From contig NW_027480492.1 in NCBI RefSeq assembly GCF_051401765.1, positions 1,860,001-1,924,000 of the forward strand: a DNA stretch of 64,000 bases, in the 5' to 3' direction. Origin of the DNA: Calliopsis andreniformis. Lineage: Eukaryota; Arthropoda; Insecta; Hymenoptera; Andrenidae. The translations under genes and the position numbers were made by a program. Shown in pieces: positions 36,401 to 49,500 of this stretch. The notes under the pieces were generated by a model. That model worked only from the letters and a program-made list of their open reading frames with translations. It was not told where the DNA came from and did no database searches. Position 1 is the stretch's first letter. Every line of letters starts with the position of its first letter.

Positions 36401-39400
36401 CTGAGGGCTGAAGATTGAGGATTCAGGATTGAGGATTCAGGATTGAGGTTTGGGGACAGAGGATTGAGGATTGAGGATTGAGGATTGAGGATTGAGGATT
36501 GTGGATTGAGGATTGAGGATTGAGGATTGGGGATTGAGGATTGAGGATTGAGGATTGAGGATTGAGTATTGAGGATTGAAGATAGAGGATTGGGTATTGA
36601 GGATTGAACATTCAGGATTGAGGATTGAGGATAGAGGATTGAAGATTGAGGATTGATGATTGAATATTGATGATTGAAGATTGAGGATTGAGGATTGAGG
36701 GTTGTGGATTGCGGACGAGGACTGAGGGTTGAGTATTGGTGTTTGAGGTCTGAGGATTGAGGATTGAGGATTGAGAATTGAGGATTGAGGATTGAGGATT
36801 GAAGATTGAGGACTGGGTGTTGAGGATTGAAGAATGAGGATTGAGGATTGAGGATTGAAGATTGAGGGTTGAAGATTGAGTATTGAGGATTGAAGGTTGA
36901 GGGTTGAGGATTGAGGATTGAGGATTGAGGATTGAGGATTGAGGATTGAGGATTGAAGATTGAGTATTGAGGATTGAAGATTGAGGATTGGGGATTGAGG
37001 ATTGAGGATTGAGGATTGACGATTGAGGATTGAGGACTGAGGATTGAGGATTGAGGATTGAAGATTGAGTATTGAAGATTGAAGATTGAGGATTGAGGAT
37101 TGAGGATTGAGGATTGAGGACTGAGGATTGAGGATTGAGGATTGAGGATTGAAGACTGAGGATTTAGGATTGAGGATTGAAGATTGAGGACTGAGTGTTG
37201 AGGGTTGAGTGATGAGAATTGATGTTTGGGATTGAGATTTGAAGATTGAAGAATGGGGATTGAGTATTGAAAACTCTGAATTGAGGATATTCTACTGAGG
37301 ATTGAGGATTGACAATTGATTGTTGAGGACTGAGGGCTGAAGATCGAGGATTGAGGATTGAGGATTGAGGATTGAGGATTGAGGATTGATGATTCAGGAC
37401 TGAGGATTGAGGATTGAGGACTGAGGATTGATGATTGAGGATTGAGGATTGGGTATTGAGGAATGACGATTGAGGATTGAGGATTCAGGATTGAGGATTG
37501 AGGATTGAGGATTGAGGATTGGGTATTGAGGAGTGACGAATTAGGATTGAGTACTGAGGATTGAAGGTTGAGTATTGAGGATTGAAGGTTGACGATTGAG
37601 GATTGAGAATTGAGGATTGAGTATTGAGGATTGAGGATTCAAGGTTGAGCATTGAGGATTGAGGATTGAGGATTGAAGATTGAGGGTTGAAGATTGAGTA
37701 TTGAGGATTGAAGGTTGAGGGTTGAGGATTGAGGATTGAGGATTGAGGATTGAGGATTGAGGATTGAGGATTGAAGATTGAGTATTGAGGATTGAAGATT
37801 GAGGATTGGGGATTGAGGATTGAGGATTGAGGATTGAGGATTGAGGATTGAGGACTGAGGATTGAGGATTGAGGATTGAAGATTGAGTATTGAAGATTGA
37901 AGATTGAGGATTGAGGATTGAGGATTGAGGATTGAGGACTGAGGATTGAGGATTGAGGATTGAAGATTGAGTATTGAAGATTGAGGATTGGGGATTGAGG
38001 GTTGAGGATTAAGGATTGATGATTGAGGATTGAGGATTGAGGATTGAGGATTGGGAATTGAGTATTGAAGATTGAGGATTGAGTATTGAGGACTGAGGAT
38101 TGAGGATTGAGGATTGAAGATTGAGTATTGAAGATTGAAGATTGAGGATTGAGGATTGAGGATTGAGGATTGAGGACTGAGGATTGAGGATTGAGGATTG
38201 AAGATTGAGTATTGAAGATTGAGGATTGGGGATTGAGGGTTGAGGATTAAGGATTGATGATTGAGGATTGAGGATTGAGGATTGAGGATTGGGAATTGAG
38301 TATTGAAGATTGAGGATTGAGTATTGGGGATTGAGAATTGTGGATTTAGGATTGAAGATTGATTATTGAGGATTGAAGACTGAGGATTTAGGATTGAGGA
38401 TTGAAGATTGAGGACTGAGTGTTGAGGGTTGAGTGATGAGAATTGATGTTTGGGATTGAGATTTGAAGATTGAAGAATGGGGATTGAGTATTGAAAACTC
38501 TGAATTGAGGATATTCTACTGAGGATTGAGGATTGACAATTGATTGTTGATGACTGAGGGCTGAAGATCGAGGATTGAGGATTGAGGATTGAGGATTGAG
38601 GATTGAGGATTGAGGATTGAGGACTGAGGATTGAGGATTGAGGACTGAGGACTGAGGATTGAGGATTGAAGATTGAGTATTGAGTATTGAAGATTGAGGA
38701 TTGAACATTGAGGATTGACGATTGAGGTTTGTGGATTGCGGACGAGGACTGAGGGTTGAGTATTGATGTTTGAGGTCTGAGGATTGAGGATTGAGGATTG
38801 AGAATTGAGGTTTGAGGATTGAGGATTGAAGATTGAGGATTGGGTGTTGAGGATTGAAGATTGAGGATTGGGGACTGAGTATTAAAGGTTGAGGATTGAG
38901 GATTGAGTATTGAAGATTCAGTATTGAGGATTGAAGATTGAGAATTGAGGATTGAGGATTGAACATAAAGGACTGAGTGTTGAGGGTTGAGTGATGAGAA
39001 TTGATGTTTGGGATTGAGATTTGAAGATGGCAGATTGAGTATTGAGTATTGAAAACTATGAATTGGTGATATTCTATTGAGGATTGAGGATTGACAACTG
39101 ACTGTTGAGGACTGAGGGCTGAAGATTGAGGTTTCAGGATTGAGGATTCAGGACTGATGTTTGAGGACTGAGGATTGAGGATTGAGGATTGAGGATTGAG
39201 GATTGAGGATTGATGATTGAGGATTGAGGATTGGGTATTGAGGAATGACGATTGAGGATTGAGGATTCAGGATTGAGGATTGAGGATTGAGGATTGAGGA
39301 TTGGGTATTGAGGAGTGACGAATTAGGATTGAGTACTGAGGATTGAAGGTTGAGTATTGAGGATTGAAGGTTGACGATTGAGGATTGAGAATTGAGGATT

Positions 39401-39641
39401 GAGTATTGAGGATTGAGGATTCAAGGTTGAGCATTGAGGATTGAGTATTGAGGATCGAGGATTGAGGATTGAGGATTGAAGATTGAGGATTGGGTGTTGA
39501 GGATTGAAGAACGAGGATTGAGGATTGAGGACTGAGGATTCAAGATTGAAGATTGAGTATTCAGGATTGGAGATTGACGATTGAGGATTGAGGTTTGAGG
39601 ATTGAGGATCGAGGATTGAGGATTGAATATTGAGGATCGAG

Positions 39642-40348
39642 GACTGAGTGTTGAGGGTTGAGTGATGAGAATTGATGTTTGTGGATAGAGATTTGAAGAT
39701 TGCAGATTGAGTATTGAGTATTGAAAACTGTGAACTGGTGATATTCTGTTGAGGATTGAGGATTGACAACTGATTGTTGAGGACTGCGGGCTGAAGATTG
39801 AGGATTCAGGATTGAGGATTCAGGATTGATGTTTGAGGACTGAGGACTGAGGATTGAGGATTGAGGATTGAGGATTGAGGATTGAGGATTGAGGATTGAG
39901 GATTGAGGATTGGGTATTGAGGATTGAGGATTGAGGATTGAGGATTGAGTGTTGAGAATTGAGGACTGAGGATTGAGGATTGAAGATTGAGGATTGGGTG
40001 TTGAGGATTGAAGAATGAGGATTGAGGATTGAGGACTGAGGATTGAGGATTGAAGATTGACTATTCAGGATTGGAGATTGACGATTGAGGATTGAGGTTT
40101 GAGGATTGAGGATCGAGGATTGAGGATTGAATATTGAGGATCGAGGACTGAGTGTTGAGGGTTGAGTGATGAGAATTGATGTTTGTGGATAGAGATTTGA
40201 AGATTGCAGATTGAGTATTGAGTATTGAAAACTGTGAATTGGTGATATTCTGTTGAGGATTGAGGATTGACAACTGATTGTTGAGGACTGCGGGCTGAAG
40301 ATTGAGGATTCAGGATTGAGGATTCAGGATTGATGTTTGAGGACTGAG
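39642..40348 (+). repeat. B-B signature dimer, core spacing 504
   Basis: B cores 39742 and 40246 in the partial third 9,729-bp copy; T at 39953. Confidence 0.85.
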
Positions 40349-40811
40349 GACTGAGGATTGAGGATTGAGGATTGAAGATTGAGGATTGAGGATTGAGGAT
40401 TGAGGATTGAGGATTGAAGATTGAGGATTGGGTATTGAGGATTGAGGATTGAGGATTGAGGATTGAGTATTGAGGATTGAGGATTGAGGATTGAATGTTG
40501 AATATTGATGAATGAAGATTGAGGAATGAGGATTGAGTGTTGTGGATTGAGGACGAGGACTGAGGCTTGGGTATTGATGCTTGAGGTCTGAGGATGGAGG
40601 ATTGAGGATTGAGTATTGAAGATTGAGTATTGAGGATTGAAGATTGAGGGTTGAGGATTGAGGTTTGAGGGACGAGGATTGAGGATTGAGGATTGAGGAT
40701 TGAGGGTTGAGGATTGAAGATTGAGTATTGAGGATTGATTATTGAGGATTGAGGATTCAGGATTGAGGATTGAGGATGAGGGCTGAGAGTTGAGGGTTGA
40801 GGTTTGAGTAT

Positions 40812-41158
40812 TGAATCCTGAGAATTCATGATATTCTATTGAGTATTGAGAATGGAGGATTGATGGTTGAGTATTGAGGATTGAGGATTCAGGATTGATT
40901 ATTGAGGATTGAAGATTGGGTATTGAGGATTGAGTATTGAGGATTGAAGATTGAGGACTGAGTGTTGAGGGTTCAGTGATGAGAATTGATGTTTGTGGAT
41001 TGAGATTAGAAGATTGAAGAATGGGGATTGAGTATTGAAAACTGTGAATTGAGGATATTCTATTGAGGACTGAAGGATTGACAATTGATTGTAGAGGACT
41101 GAGTGCTGAAGGTTGAGGATTCAGGATTGAGGATTCGGCATTGAGGTTTAAGGACTGA
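40812..41158 (+). repeat. C-A signature pair, spacing 224, with GAATTC site
   Basis: C core 40832 with GAATTC at 40822; A core 41056 with the +1 lesion. Third, partial 9,729-bp copy. Confidence 0.85.
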
Positions 41159-41557
41159 GGATTGATGTTTGAGGCCTGAGGACTGAGGATTGAGGATTGA
41201 GGATTGAGGATTGAGGATTGAGGATTGAGGATTGAGGATTGAGGATTGAAGGTTTAATATTGATGAATGAAGATTGAGGAATGAGGATTGAGGGTTGCGG
41301 ATTGAGGACGAGGACTGAGGCTTGGGTATTGATGCTTGACGTCTGAGGATTGAGGATTGAGTGTTGAGAATTGAGGATTGAGGATTGTGGATTGAAGATT
41401 GAGGATTGGGTGTTGAGGATTGAAGAACGAGGATTGAGGATTGAGGACTGAGGATTGAGGATTGAAGATTGAGTATTCAGGATTGGAGATTGACGATTGA
41501 GGATTGAGGTTTGAGGATTGAGGATCGAGGATTGAGGATTGAATATTGAGGATCGAG

Positions 41558-42271
41558 GACTGAGTGTTGAGGGTTGAGTGATGAGAATTGATGTTTGTGG
41601 ATAGAGATTTGAAGATTGCAGATTGAGTATTGAGTATTGAAAACTGTGAATTGGTGATATTCTGTTGAGGATTGAGGATTGACAACTGATTGTTGAGGAC
41701 TGCGGGCTGAAGATTGAGGATTCAGGATGGAGGATTCAGGATTGATGTTTGAGGACTGAGGACTGAGGATTGAGGATTGAGGATTGAGGATTGAGGATTG
41801 AGGATTGAGGATTGAGGATTGAGGATTGGGTATTGAGGATTGAGGATTGAGGATTGAGGATTGAGGATTGAGTGTTGAGAATTGAGGACTGAGGATTGAG
41901 GATTGAAGATTGAGGATTGGGTGTAGAGGATTGAAGAATGAGGATTGAGGATTGAGGACTGAGGATTGAGGATTGAAGATTGACTATTCAGGATTGGAGA
42001 TTGACGATTGAGGATTGAGGTTTGAGGATTGAGGATCGAGGATTGAGGATTGAATATTGAGGATCGAGGACTGAGTGTTGAGGGTTGAGTGATGAGAATT
42101 GATGTTTGTGGATAGAGATTTGAAGATTGCAGATTGAGTATTGAGTATTGAAAACTGTGAATTGGTGATATTCTGTTGAGGATTGAGGATTGACAACTGA
42201 TTGTTGAGGACTGCGGGCTGAAGATTGAGGATTCAGGATTGAGGATTCAGGATTGATGTTTGAGGACTGAG
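41558..42271 (+). repeat. B-B signature dimer spanning a unit junction, spacing 511
   Basis: Cores 41658 and 42169. The first block changes lineage at 41703, the end of 9,729-bp copy 3 and the start of 4.3-kb copy 1. The spacing is still a whole number of heptamers (73). Confidence 0.82.
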
Positions 42272-45200
42272 GACTGAGGATTGAGGATTGAGGATTGAGG
42301 ATTGAGGATTGAGGATTGAGGATTGAGGATTGAGGATTGAAGATTGAGGATTGGGTATTGAGGATTGAGGATTGAGGATTGAGGATTGAGGATTGAGGAT
42401 TGAGGATTGAGGATTGAATGTTGAATATTGATGAATGAAGATTGAGGAATGAGGATTGAGTGTTGTGGATTGAGGACGAGGACTGAGGCTTGGGTATTGA
42501 TGCTTGAGGTCTGAGGATGGAGGATTGATGATTGAGTATTGAAGATTGAGTATTGAGGATTGAAGATTGAGGGTTGAGGATTGAGGATTGAGGATTGAAG
42601 ATTGAGGATTGAGGATTGAGGACTGAGGATTGAGGATTGAGGTTTGAGGATTGAGGATTCAGGATTGATTATTGAGGATTGAAGATTGAGGATTGAGGAT
42701 TGAGTATTGAGGATTGAAGATTGAGGACTGAGTGTTGAGGGTTCAGTGATGAGAATTGATGTTTGTGGATTGAGATTAGAAGATTGAAGAATGGGGATTG
42801 AGTATTGAAAACTGTGAATTGAGGATATTCTATTGAGGACTGAAGGATTGACAATTGATTGTAGAGGACTGAGTGCTGAAGGTTGAGGATTCAGGATTGA
42901 GGATTCGGCATTGAGGTTTAAGGACTGAGGATTGAGGGTTGAGGTTTGAGGATTGAGGATTCGGGAGTGAGGTTTGAGCACTGAGGATTGAGGATTGAGG
43001 ATTGAGGATTGAGGATTGAGGATTGAGAATTGAGGATTGAAGATTGAGGATTGGGTATTGAGGATTGCGGATTGAGGATTGAGGATTGAGGATTGAGGAT
43101 TGAGGATTGAGGATTGAAGATTGAATATTGATGATTGAAGATTGAGGATTGAGGATTGAGTGTTGTGGATTGAGGACGAGGACTGAGGGTTGAGTATTGA
43201 TGTTTGATGTCTGAGGATTGAGGATTGAGGATTGGGCATTGAGGATTGAGGATTGAGGATTGAAGATTGAGGATTGTGTGTTGAGGATTGAAGAATGACG
43301 ATTGAGGATTGAGGATTGAGGACTGAGGATTGAAGATTGAGTATAGAGGATTGAAGATTGAGGATTGAGGATTGAGGATTGAGGATTGATGATTGAGGAT
43401 TGAGGATTGAAGATGGAGGACTGAGTGTTGAGGTTTGAGTGATGAGAATTGATGTTTGTGGATTGAGATTTGAAGATTGAAGAACGGGGATTGAGTATTG
43501 GAAACTGTGACGTGAGGTTATTCTATTGAGGATTGAGGATTGGCAATTGATTCTTGAGGACTGAGGGCTGAAGATTGAGGATTCAGGATTGAGGATTCGG
43601 GATTGAGGTTTGAGGACTGAGGATTGAGGGTTGAGGATTGAGGATTGAGGATTGACGCTTGAGGATTGAGTATTGAGAATGGAGGATTGAAGTGAGAGGA
43701 CTGCGTGTTGAGGATTGAGTGTTGAGGATTGAGGATTGAGGATTGAGGATTTAAGATTGAGTATTGGGGATTGAAGATTGAGGATTGATGGTTGAGGATT
43801 GAGAATTGAGGACTGAGTGTTGAGGGTTGAGTGATGAGAATTGATGCTTGTGGATTGAGATTTGAAGATTGAAGAATGGGGATCGAGTATTGAAAACGGT
43901 GAATTGAGGATATTCTATTGAGGATTGAGGATTGGCAATTGATTGTTGAGGACTGAGAGCTGAAGATTGAGGATTCAGGGTTAAGTATTCGGTATTGAGG
44001 TTTCAGGACTGAGGATTGAGTGTTGAGGATTGAGAATTGAGGATTGAGGATTTGGGATTGAGGATTGAGGATTGAGGGTTGAGGATTGAGGATTGAGGAT
44101 TGAGGAATGAGTATTGAAGGTTGAGTATTGAGGATTGAAGGTTGAGGATTGGGGACGGAGCTTTGAGGGTTGAGTGATGAGAATTGATGTTTGTGGATAG
44201 AGATTTGAAGATTGCAGATTGAGTATTGTGTTTTGAAAACTGTGAATTGTTGATATTCTATTGAGGATTGATGATTGACAACTGACTGTTGAGGACTGAG
44301 GGCAGAAGGTTGAGGATTCAGGATTGAGGATTCAGGATTGAGGTTTGAGGACTGAGGATTGAGGATTGAGGATTGAGAATTGAGGATTGAGGATTGAGGA
44401 TTGAAGGTTTAATATTGATGAATGAAGATTGAGGAATGAGGATTGAGGGTTGCGGATTGAGGACGAGGACTGAGGCTTGGGTATTGATGCTTGACGTCTG
44501 AGGATTGAGGATTGAGTGTTGAGAATTGAGGATTGAGGATTGTGGATTGAAGGTTTAATATTGATGAATGAAGATTGAGGAATGAGGATTGAGGGTTGCG
44601 GATTGAGGACGAGGACTGAGGCTTGGGTATTGATGCTTGACGTCTGAGGATTGAGGATTGAGTGTTGAGAATTGAGGATAGAGGATTGTGGATTGAAGAT
44701 TGAGGATTGGGTGTTGAGGATTGAAGAACGAGGATTGAGGATTGAGGACTGAGGATTGAGGATTGAAGATTGAGTATTCAGGATTGGAGATTGACGATTG
44801 AGGATTGAGGTTTGAGGATTGAGGATCGAGGATTGAGGATTGAATATTGAGGATCGAGGACTGAGTGTTGAGGGTTGAGTGATGAGAATTGATGTTTGTG
44901 GATAGAGATTTGAAGATTGCAGATTGAGTATTGAGTATTGAAAACTGTGAATTGGTGATATTCTGTTGAGGATTGAGGATTGACAACTGATTGTTGAGGA
45001 CTGCGGGCTGAAGATTGAGGATTCAGGATTGAGGATTCAGGATTGATGTTTGAGGACTGAGGACTGAGGATTGAGGATTGAGGATTGAGGATTGAGGATT
45101 GAGGATTGAGGATTGAAGATTGAGAATTGGGTATTGAGGATTGAGGATTGAGGATTGAGGATTGAGGATTGAGGATTGAGGATTGAAAATTGAATATTGA

Positions 45201-46002
45201 TGATTGAAGATTGAGGATTGAGGATTGAGTGTTGTGGATTGAGGACGAGGACTGAGGCTTGGGTATTGATGCTTGAGGTCTGAGGATTGAGGATTGAGTG
45301 TTGAGAATTGGGGAATGAGGATTGAGGATTGAAGATTGAGGATTGGGTATTAAGGATTGAACAATGAGGATTGAGGATTGAGGACTAAGGATTAAGGATT
45401 GAAGATTGAGGATTGGGCGTTGAGGATTGAAGAATGAGGATAGAGGATTGAGGATTGAAGATTGAGTGTTGAAGATTGAGTATTGAGGATTGAAGATTGA
45501 GGATTGAGTATTGAGGATTGAGGATTGAGGATTGAGTATTGAGGATTGAAGATTGAGTATTGGACATTGAAGACTGAGGATTGAGGATTGAGGACTGAGG
45601 ATTGAGGACTGAGGATTGAGTATTGAGGATGAGGACTGTGGGTTGAGGATTAAGGTTTGATGACTGAGGACTGTGGATTGAGGATTGAGAATTGAGGATT
45701 GAGGATTGGGGATTGAGGATTGAGGATTGAGGATTGAGGATTGAGGATTGAGGATTGCAGATTGAGTATTGAGGAATGAGAATTGAGGATTGAGGATTGA
45801 AGATTGAGTATTGAGGATTGAAGATTGAGGATTGAGGATTGAGGATTGAAGATTGAGGACTGAGTGTTGAGGGTTGAGTGATGAGAATTGATGTTTGTGG
45901 ATTGAGATTTGAAGATTGAAGAATGGGGATTGAGTATTGAAAACTGTGAATTGGTGATATTCTATTGAGGATTGAGGATTGACAACTGATTGTTGAGGAC
46001 TG
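41703..46002 (+). repeat. 4.3-kb tandem unit, copy 1
   Basis: Cores 42169, 42826, 43519, 43911, 44254 recur at +4,300, core 44959 at +4,307 and core 45958 at +4,293. The steps of +7 and -14 are one added and two lost heptamers. Its first 0.9 kb resembles 39.78-40.6 kb (offset about 1,923). It includes a 146-bp direct duplication at 44403-44694. No gene. Confidence 0.87.
44403..44694 (+). repeat. 146-bp direct duplication
   Basis: The word GAAGGTTTAATATTGATG begins at 44403 and again at 44549, each followed by a GACGAG hexamer (44462 and 44608). The 146-bp period is 21 heptamers less one base, the base lost in GACGAG. The same doublet is in the next 4.3-kb copy at 48710 and 48856, so the duplication preceded the 4.3-kb event. 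Confidence 0.85.
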
Positions 46003-46571
46003 CGGGCTGAAGATTGAGGATTCAGGATTGAGGATTCAGGATTGATGTTTGAGGACTGAGGACTGAGGATTGAGGATTGAGGATTGAGGATTGAGGATTG
46101 AGGATTGAGGATTGAGGATTGAGGGTTGGGTATTGAGGATTGAGGATTGAGGATTGAGGATTGAGGATTGAGTGTTGAGAATTGAGGACTGAGGATTGAG
46201 GATTGAAGATTGAGGATTGGGTGTTGAGGATTGAAGAATGAGGATTGAGGATTGAGGACTGAGGATTGAAGATTGAAGATTGACTATTCAAGATTGGAGA
46301 TTGACGATTGAGGATTGAGGTTTGAGGATTGAGGATCGAGGATTGAGGATTGAATATTGAGGATCGAGGACTAAGTGTTGAGGGTTGAGTGATGAGAATT
46401 GATGTTTGTGGATAGAGATTTGAAGATTGCAGATTGAGTATTGAGTATTGAAAACTGTGAATTGGTGATATTCTGTTGAGGATTGAGGATTGACAACTGA
46501 TTGTTGAGGACTGCGGGCTGAAGATTGAGGATTCAGGATTGAGGATTCAGGATTGATGTTTGAGGACTGAG
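45858..46571 (+). repeat. Signature dimer spanning a unit junction, spacing 511
   Basis: Cores 45958 and 46469. The first block is A-like on its left (GAATGGGG) and B-like from 46003 on, so it is itself a hybrid made at the 4.3-kb junction. Register is preserved. Confidence 0.82.
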
Positions 46572-49500
46572 GACTGAGGATTGAGGATTGAGGATTGAGG
46601 ATTGAGGATTGAGGATTGAGGATTGAGGATTGAGGATTGAAGATTGAGGATTGGGTATTGAGGATTGAGGATTGAGGATTGAGGATTGAGGATTGAGGAT
46701 TGAGGATTGAGGATTGAATGTTGAATATTGATGAATGAAGATTGAGGAATGAGGATTGAGTGTTGTGGGTTGAGGACGAGGACTGAGGCTTGGGTATTGA
46801 TGCTTGAGGTCTGAGGATGGAGGATTGATGATTGAGTATTGAAGATTGAGTATTGAGGATTGAAGATTGAGGGTTGAGGATTGAGGATTGAGGATTGAAG
46901 ATTGAGGATTGAGGATTGAGGACTGAGGATTGAGGATTGAGGTTTGAGGATTGAGGATTCAGGATTGATTATTGAGGATTGAAGATTGAGGATTGAGGAT
47001 TGAGTATTGAGGATTGAAGATTGAGGACTGAGTGTTGAGGGTTCAGTGATGAGAATTGATGTTTGTGGATTGAGATTAGAAGATTGAAGAATGGGGATTG
47101 AGTATTGAAAACTGTGAATTGAGGATATTCTATTGAGGACTGAAGGATTGACAATTGATTGTAGAGGACTGAGTGCTGAAGGTTGAGGATTCAGGATTGA
47201 GGATTCGGCATTGAGGTTTAAGGACTGAGGATTGAGGGTTGAGGTTTGAGGATTGAGGATTCGGGAGTGAGGTTTGAGCACTGAGGATTGAGGATTGAGG
47301 ATTGAGGATTGAGGATTGAGGATTGAGAATTGAGGATTGAAGATTGAGGATTGGGTATTGAGGATTGCGGATTGAGGATTGAGGATTGAGGATTGAGGAT
47401 TGAGGATTGAGGATTGAAGATTGAATATTGATGATTGAAGATTGAGGATTGAGGATTGAGTGTTGTGGATTGAGGACGAGGACTGAGGGTTGAGTATTGA
47501 TGTTTGATGTCTGAGGATTGAGGATTGAGGATTGGGCATTGAGGATTGAGGATTGAGGATTGAAGATTGAGGATTGTGTGTTGAGGATTGAAGAATGACG
47601 ATTGAGGATTGAGGATTGAGGACTGAGGATTGAAGATTGAGTATAGAGGATTGAAGATTGAGGATTGAGGATTGAGGATTGAGGATTGATGATTGAGGAT
47701 TGAGGATTGAAGATGGAGGACTGAGTGTTGAGGTTTGAGTGATGAGAATTGATGTTTGTGGATTGAGATTTGAAGATTGAAGAACGGGGATTGAGTATTG
47801 GAAACTGTGACGTGAGGTTATTCTATTGAGGATTGAGGATTGGCAATTGATTCTTGAGGACTGAGGGCTGAAGATTGAGGATTCAGGATTGAGGATTCGG
47901 GATTGAGGTTTGAGGACTGAGGATTGAGGGTTGAGGATTGAGGATTGAGGATTGACGCTTGAGGATTGAGTATTGAGAATGGAGGATTGAAGTGAGAGGA
48001 CTGCGTGTTGAGGATTGAGTGTTGAGGATTGAGGATTGAGGATTGAGGATTTAAGATTGAGTATTGGGGATTGAAGATTGAGGATTGATGGTTGAGGATT
48101 GAGAATTGAGGACTGAGTGTTGAGGGTTGAGTGATGAGAATTGATGCTTGTGGATTGAGATTTGAAGATTGAAGAATGGGGATCGAGTATTGAAAACGGT
48201 GAATTGAGGATATTCTATTGAGGATTGAGGATTGGCAATTGATTGTTGAGGACTGAGGGCTGAAGATTGAGGATTCAGGGTTAAGTATTCGGTATTGAGG
48301 TTTCAGGACTGAGGATTGAGTGTTGAGGATTGAGAATTGAGGATTGAGGATTTGGGATTGAGGATTGAGGATTGAGGGTTGAGGATTGAGGATTGAGGAT
48401 TGAGGAATGAGTATTGAAGGTTGAGTATTGAGGATTGAAGATTGAGGATTGGGGACGGAGCTTTGAGGGTTGAGTGATGAGAATTGATGTTTGTGGATAG
48501 AGATTTGAAGATTGCAGATTGAGTATTGTGTTTTGAAAACTGTGAATTGTTGATATTCTATTGAGGATTGATGATTGACAACTGACTGTTGAGGACTGAG
48601 GGCAGAAGGTTGAGGATTCAGGATTGAGGATTCAGGATTGAGGTTTGAGGACTGAGGATTGAGGATTGAGGATTGAGAATTGAGGATTGAGGATTGAGGA
48701 TTGAGGATTGAAGGTTTAATATTGATGAATGAAGATTGAGGAATGAGGATTGAGGGTTGCGGATTGAGGACGAGGACTGAGGCTTGGGTATTGATGCTTG
48801 ACGTCTGAGGATTGAGGATTGAGTGTTGAGAATTGAGGATTGAGGATTGTGGATTGAAGGTTTAATATTGATGAATGAAGATTGAGGAATGAGGATTGAG
48901 GGTTGCGGATTGAGGACGAGGACTGAGGCTTGGGAATTGATGCTTGACGTCTGAGGATTGAGGATTGAATGTTGAGAATTGAGGATAGAGGATTGTGGAT
49001 TGAAGATTGAGGATTGGGTGTTGAGGATTGAAGAACGAGGATTGAGGATTGAGGACTGAGGATTGAGGATTGAAGATTGAGTATTCAGGATTGGAGATTG
49101 ACGATTGAGGATTGAGGTTTGAGGATTGAGGATCGAGGATTGAGGATTGAATATTGAGGATCGAGGACTGAGTGTTGAGGGTTGAGTGACGAGAATTGAT
49201 GTTTGTGGATAGAGATTTGAAGATTGCAGATTGAGTATTGAGTATTGAAAACTGTGAATTGGTGATATTCTGTTGAGGATTGAGGATTGACAACTGATTG
49301 TTGAGGACTGCGGGCTGAAGATTGAGGATTCAGTATTGAGGATTCAGGATTGATGTTTGAGGACTGAGGACTGAGGATTGAGGATTGAGGATTGAGGATT
49401 GAGGATTGAGGATTGAGGATTGAAGATTGAGAATTGGGTATTGAGGATTGAGGATTGAGGATTGAGGATTGAGGATTGAGGATTGAGGATTGAAGATTGA

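Larger units (their letters stand above)
28361..38089 (+). repeat. 9,729-bp tandem unit, copy 2
   Basis: Full-length copy of 18632-28360. Diagnostic differences show that it is a separate copy. A at 29814 (G in copy 1 at 20085) is shared with copy 3 at 39543. C at 30224 is private, with T at 20495 and 39953. C at 33071 is inherited from 23342. The copy 2/copy 3 pair thus shares a derived base that copy 1 lacks. Confidence 0.88.
38090..41702 (+). repeat. 9,729-bp tandem unit, copy 3 (partial, first 3.6 kb)
   Basis: Follows copy 2 at exact spacing (cores 38512, 39070, 39742, 40246, 40832, 41056, 41658) until 41702. At 41703 the base is C where copy 2 has A (31974), and from there the sequence follows the B-type GCGGGCTG lineage. 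The break falls inside a signature block, just after GTTGAGGACTG, which points to exchange within the signature. Confidence 0.87.

Noticed and set aside
18632..41702. Treating the 9,729-bp copies as certain assembly duplication
   Set aside because: Private and shared derived bases (20085/29814/39543, 30224, 22766) separate the copies in a consistent order, so real duplication is at least as likely. Left open pending reads.
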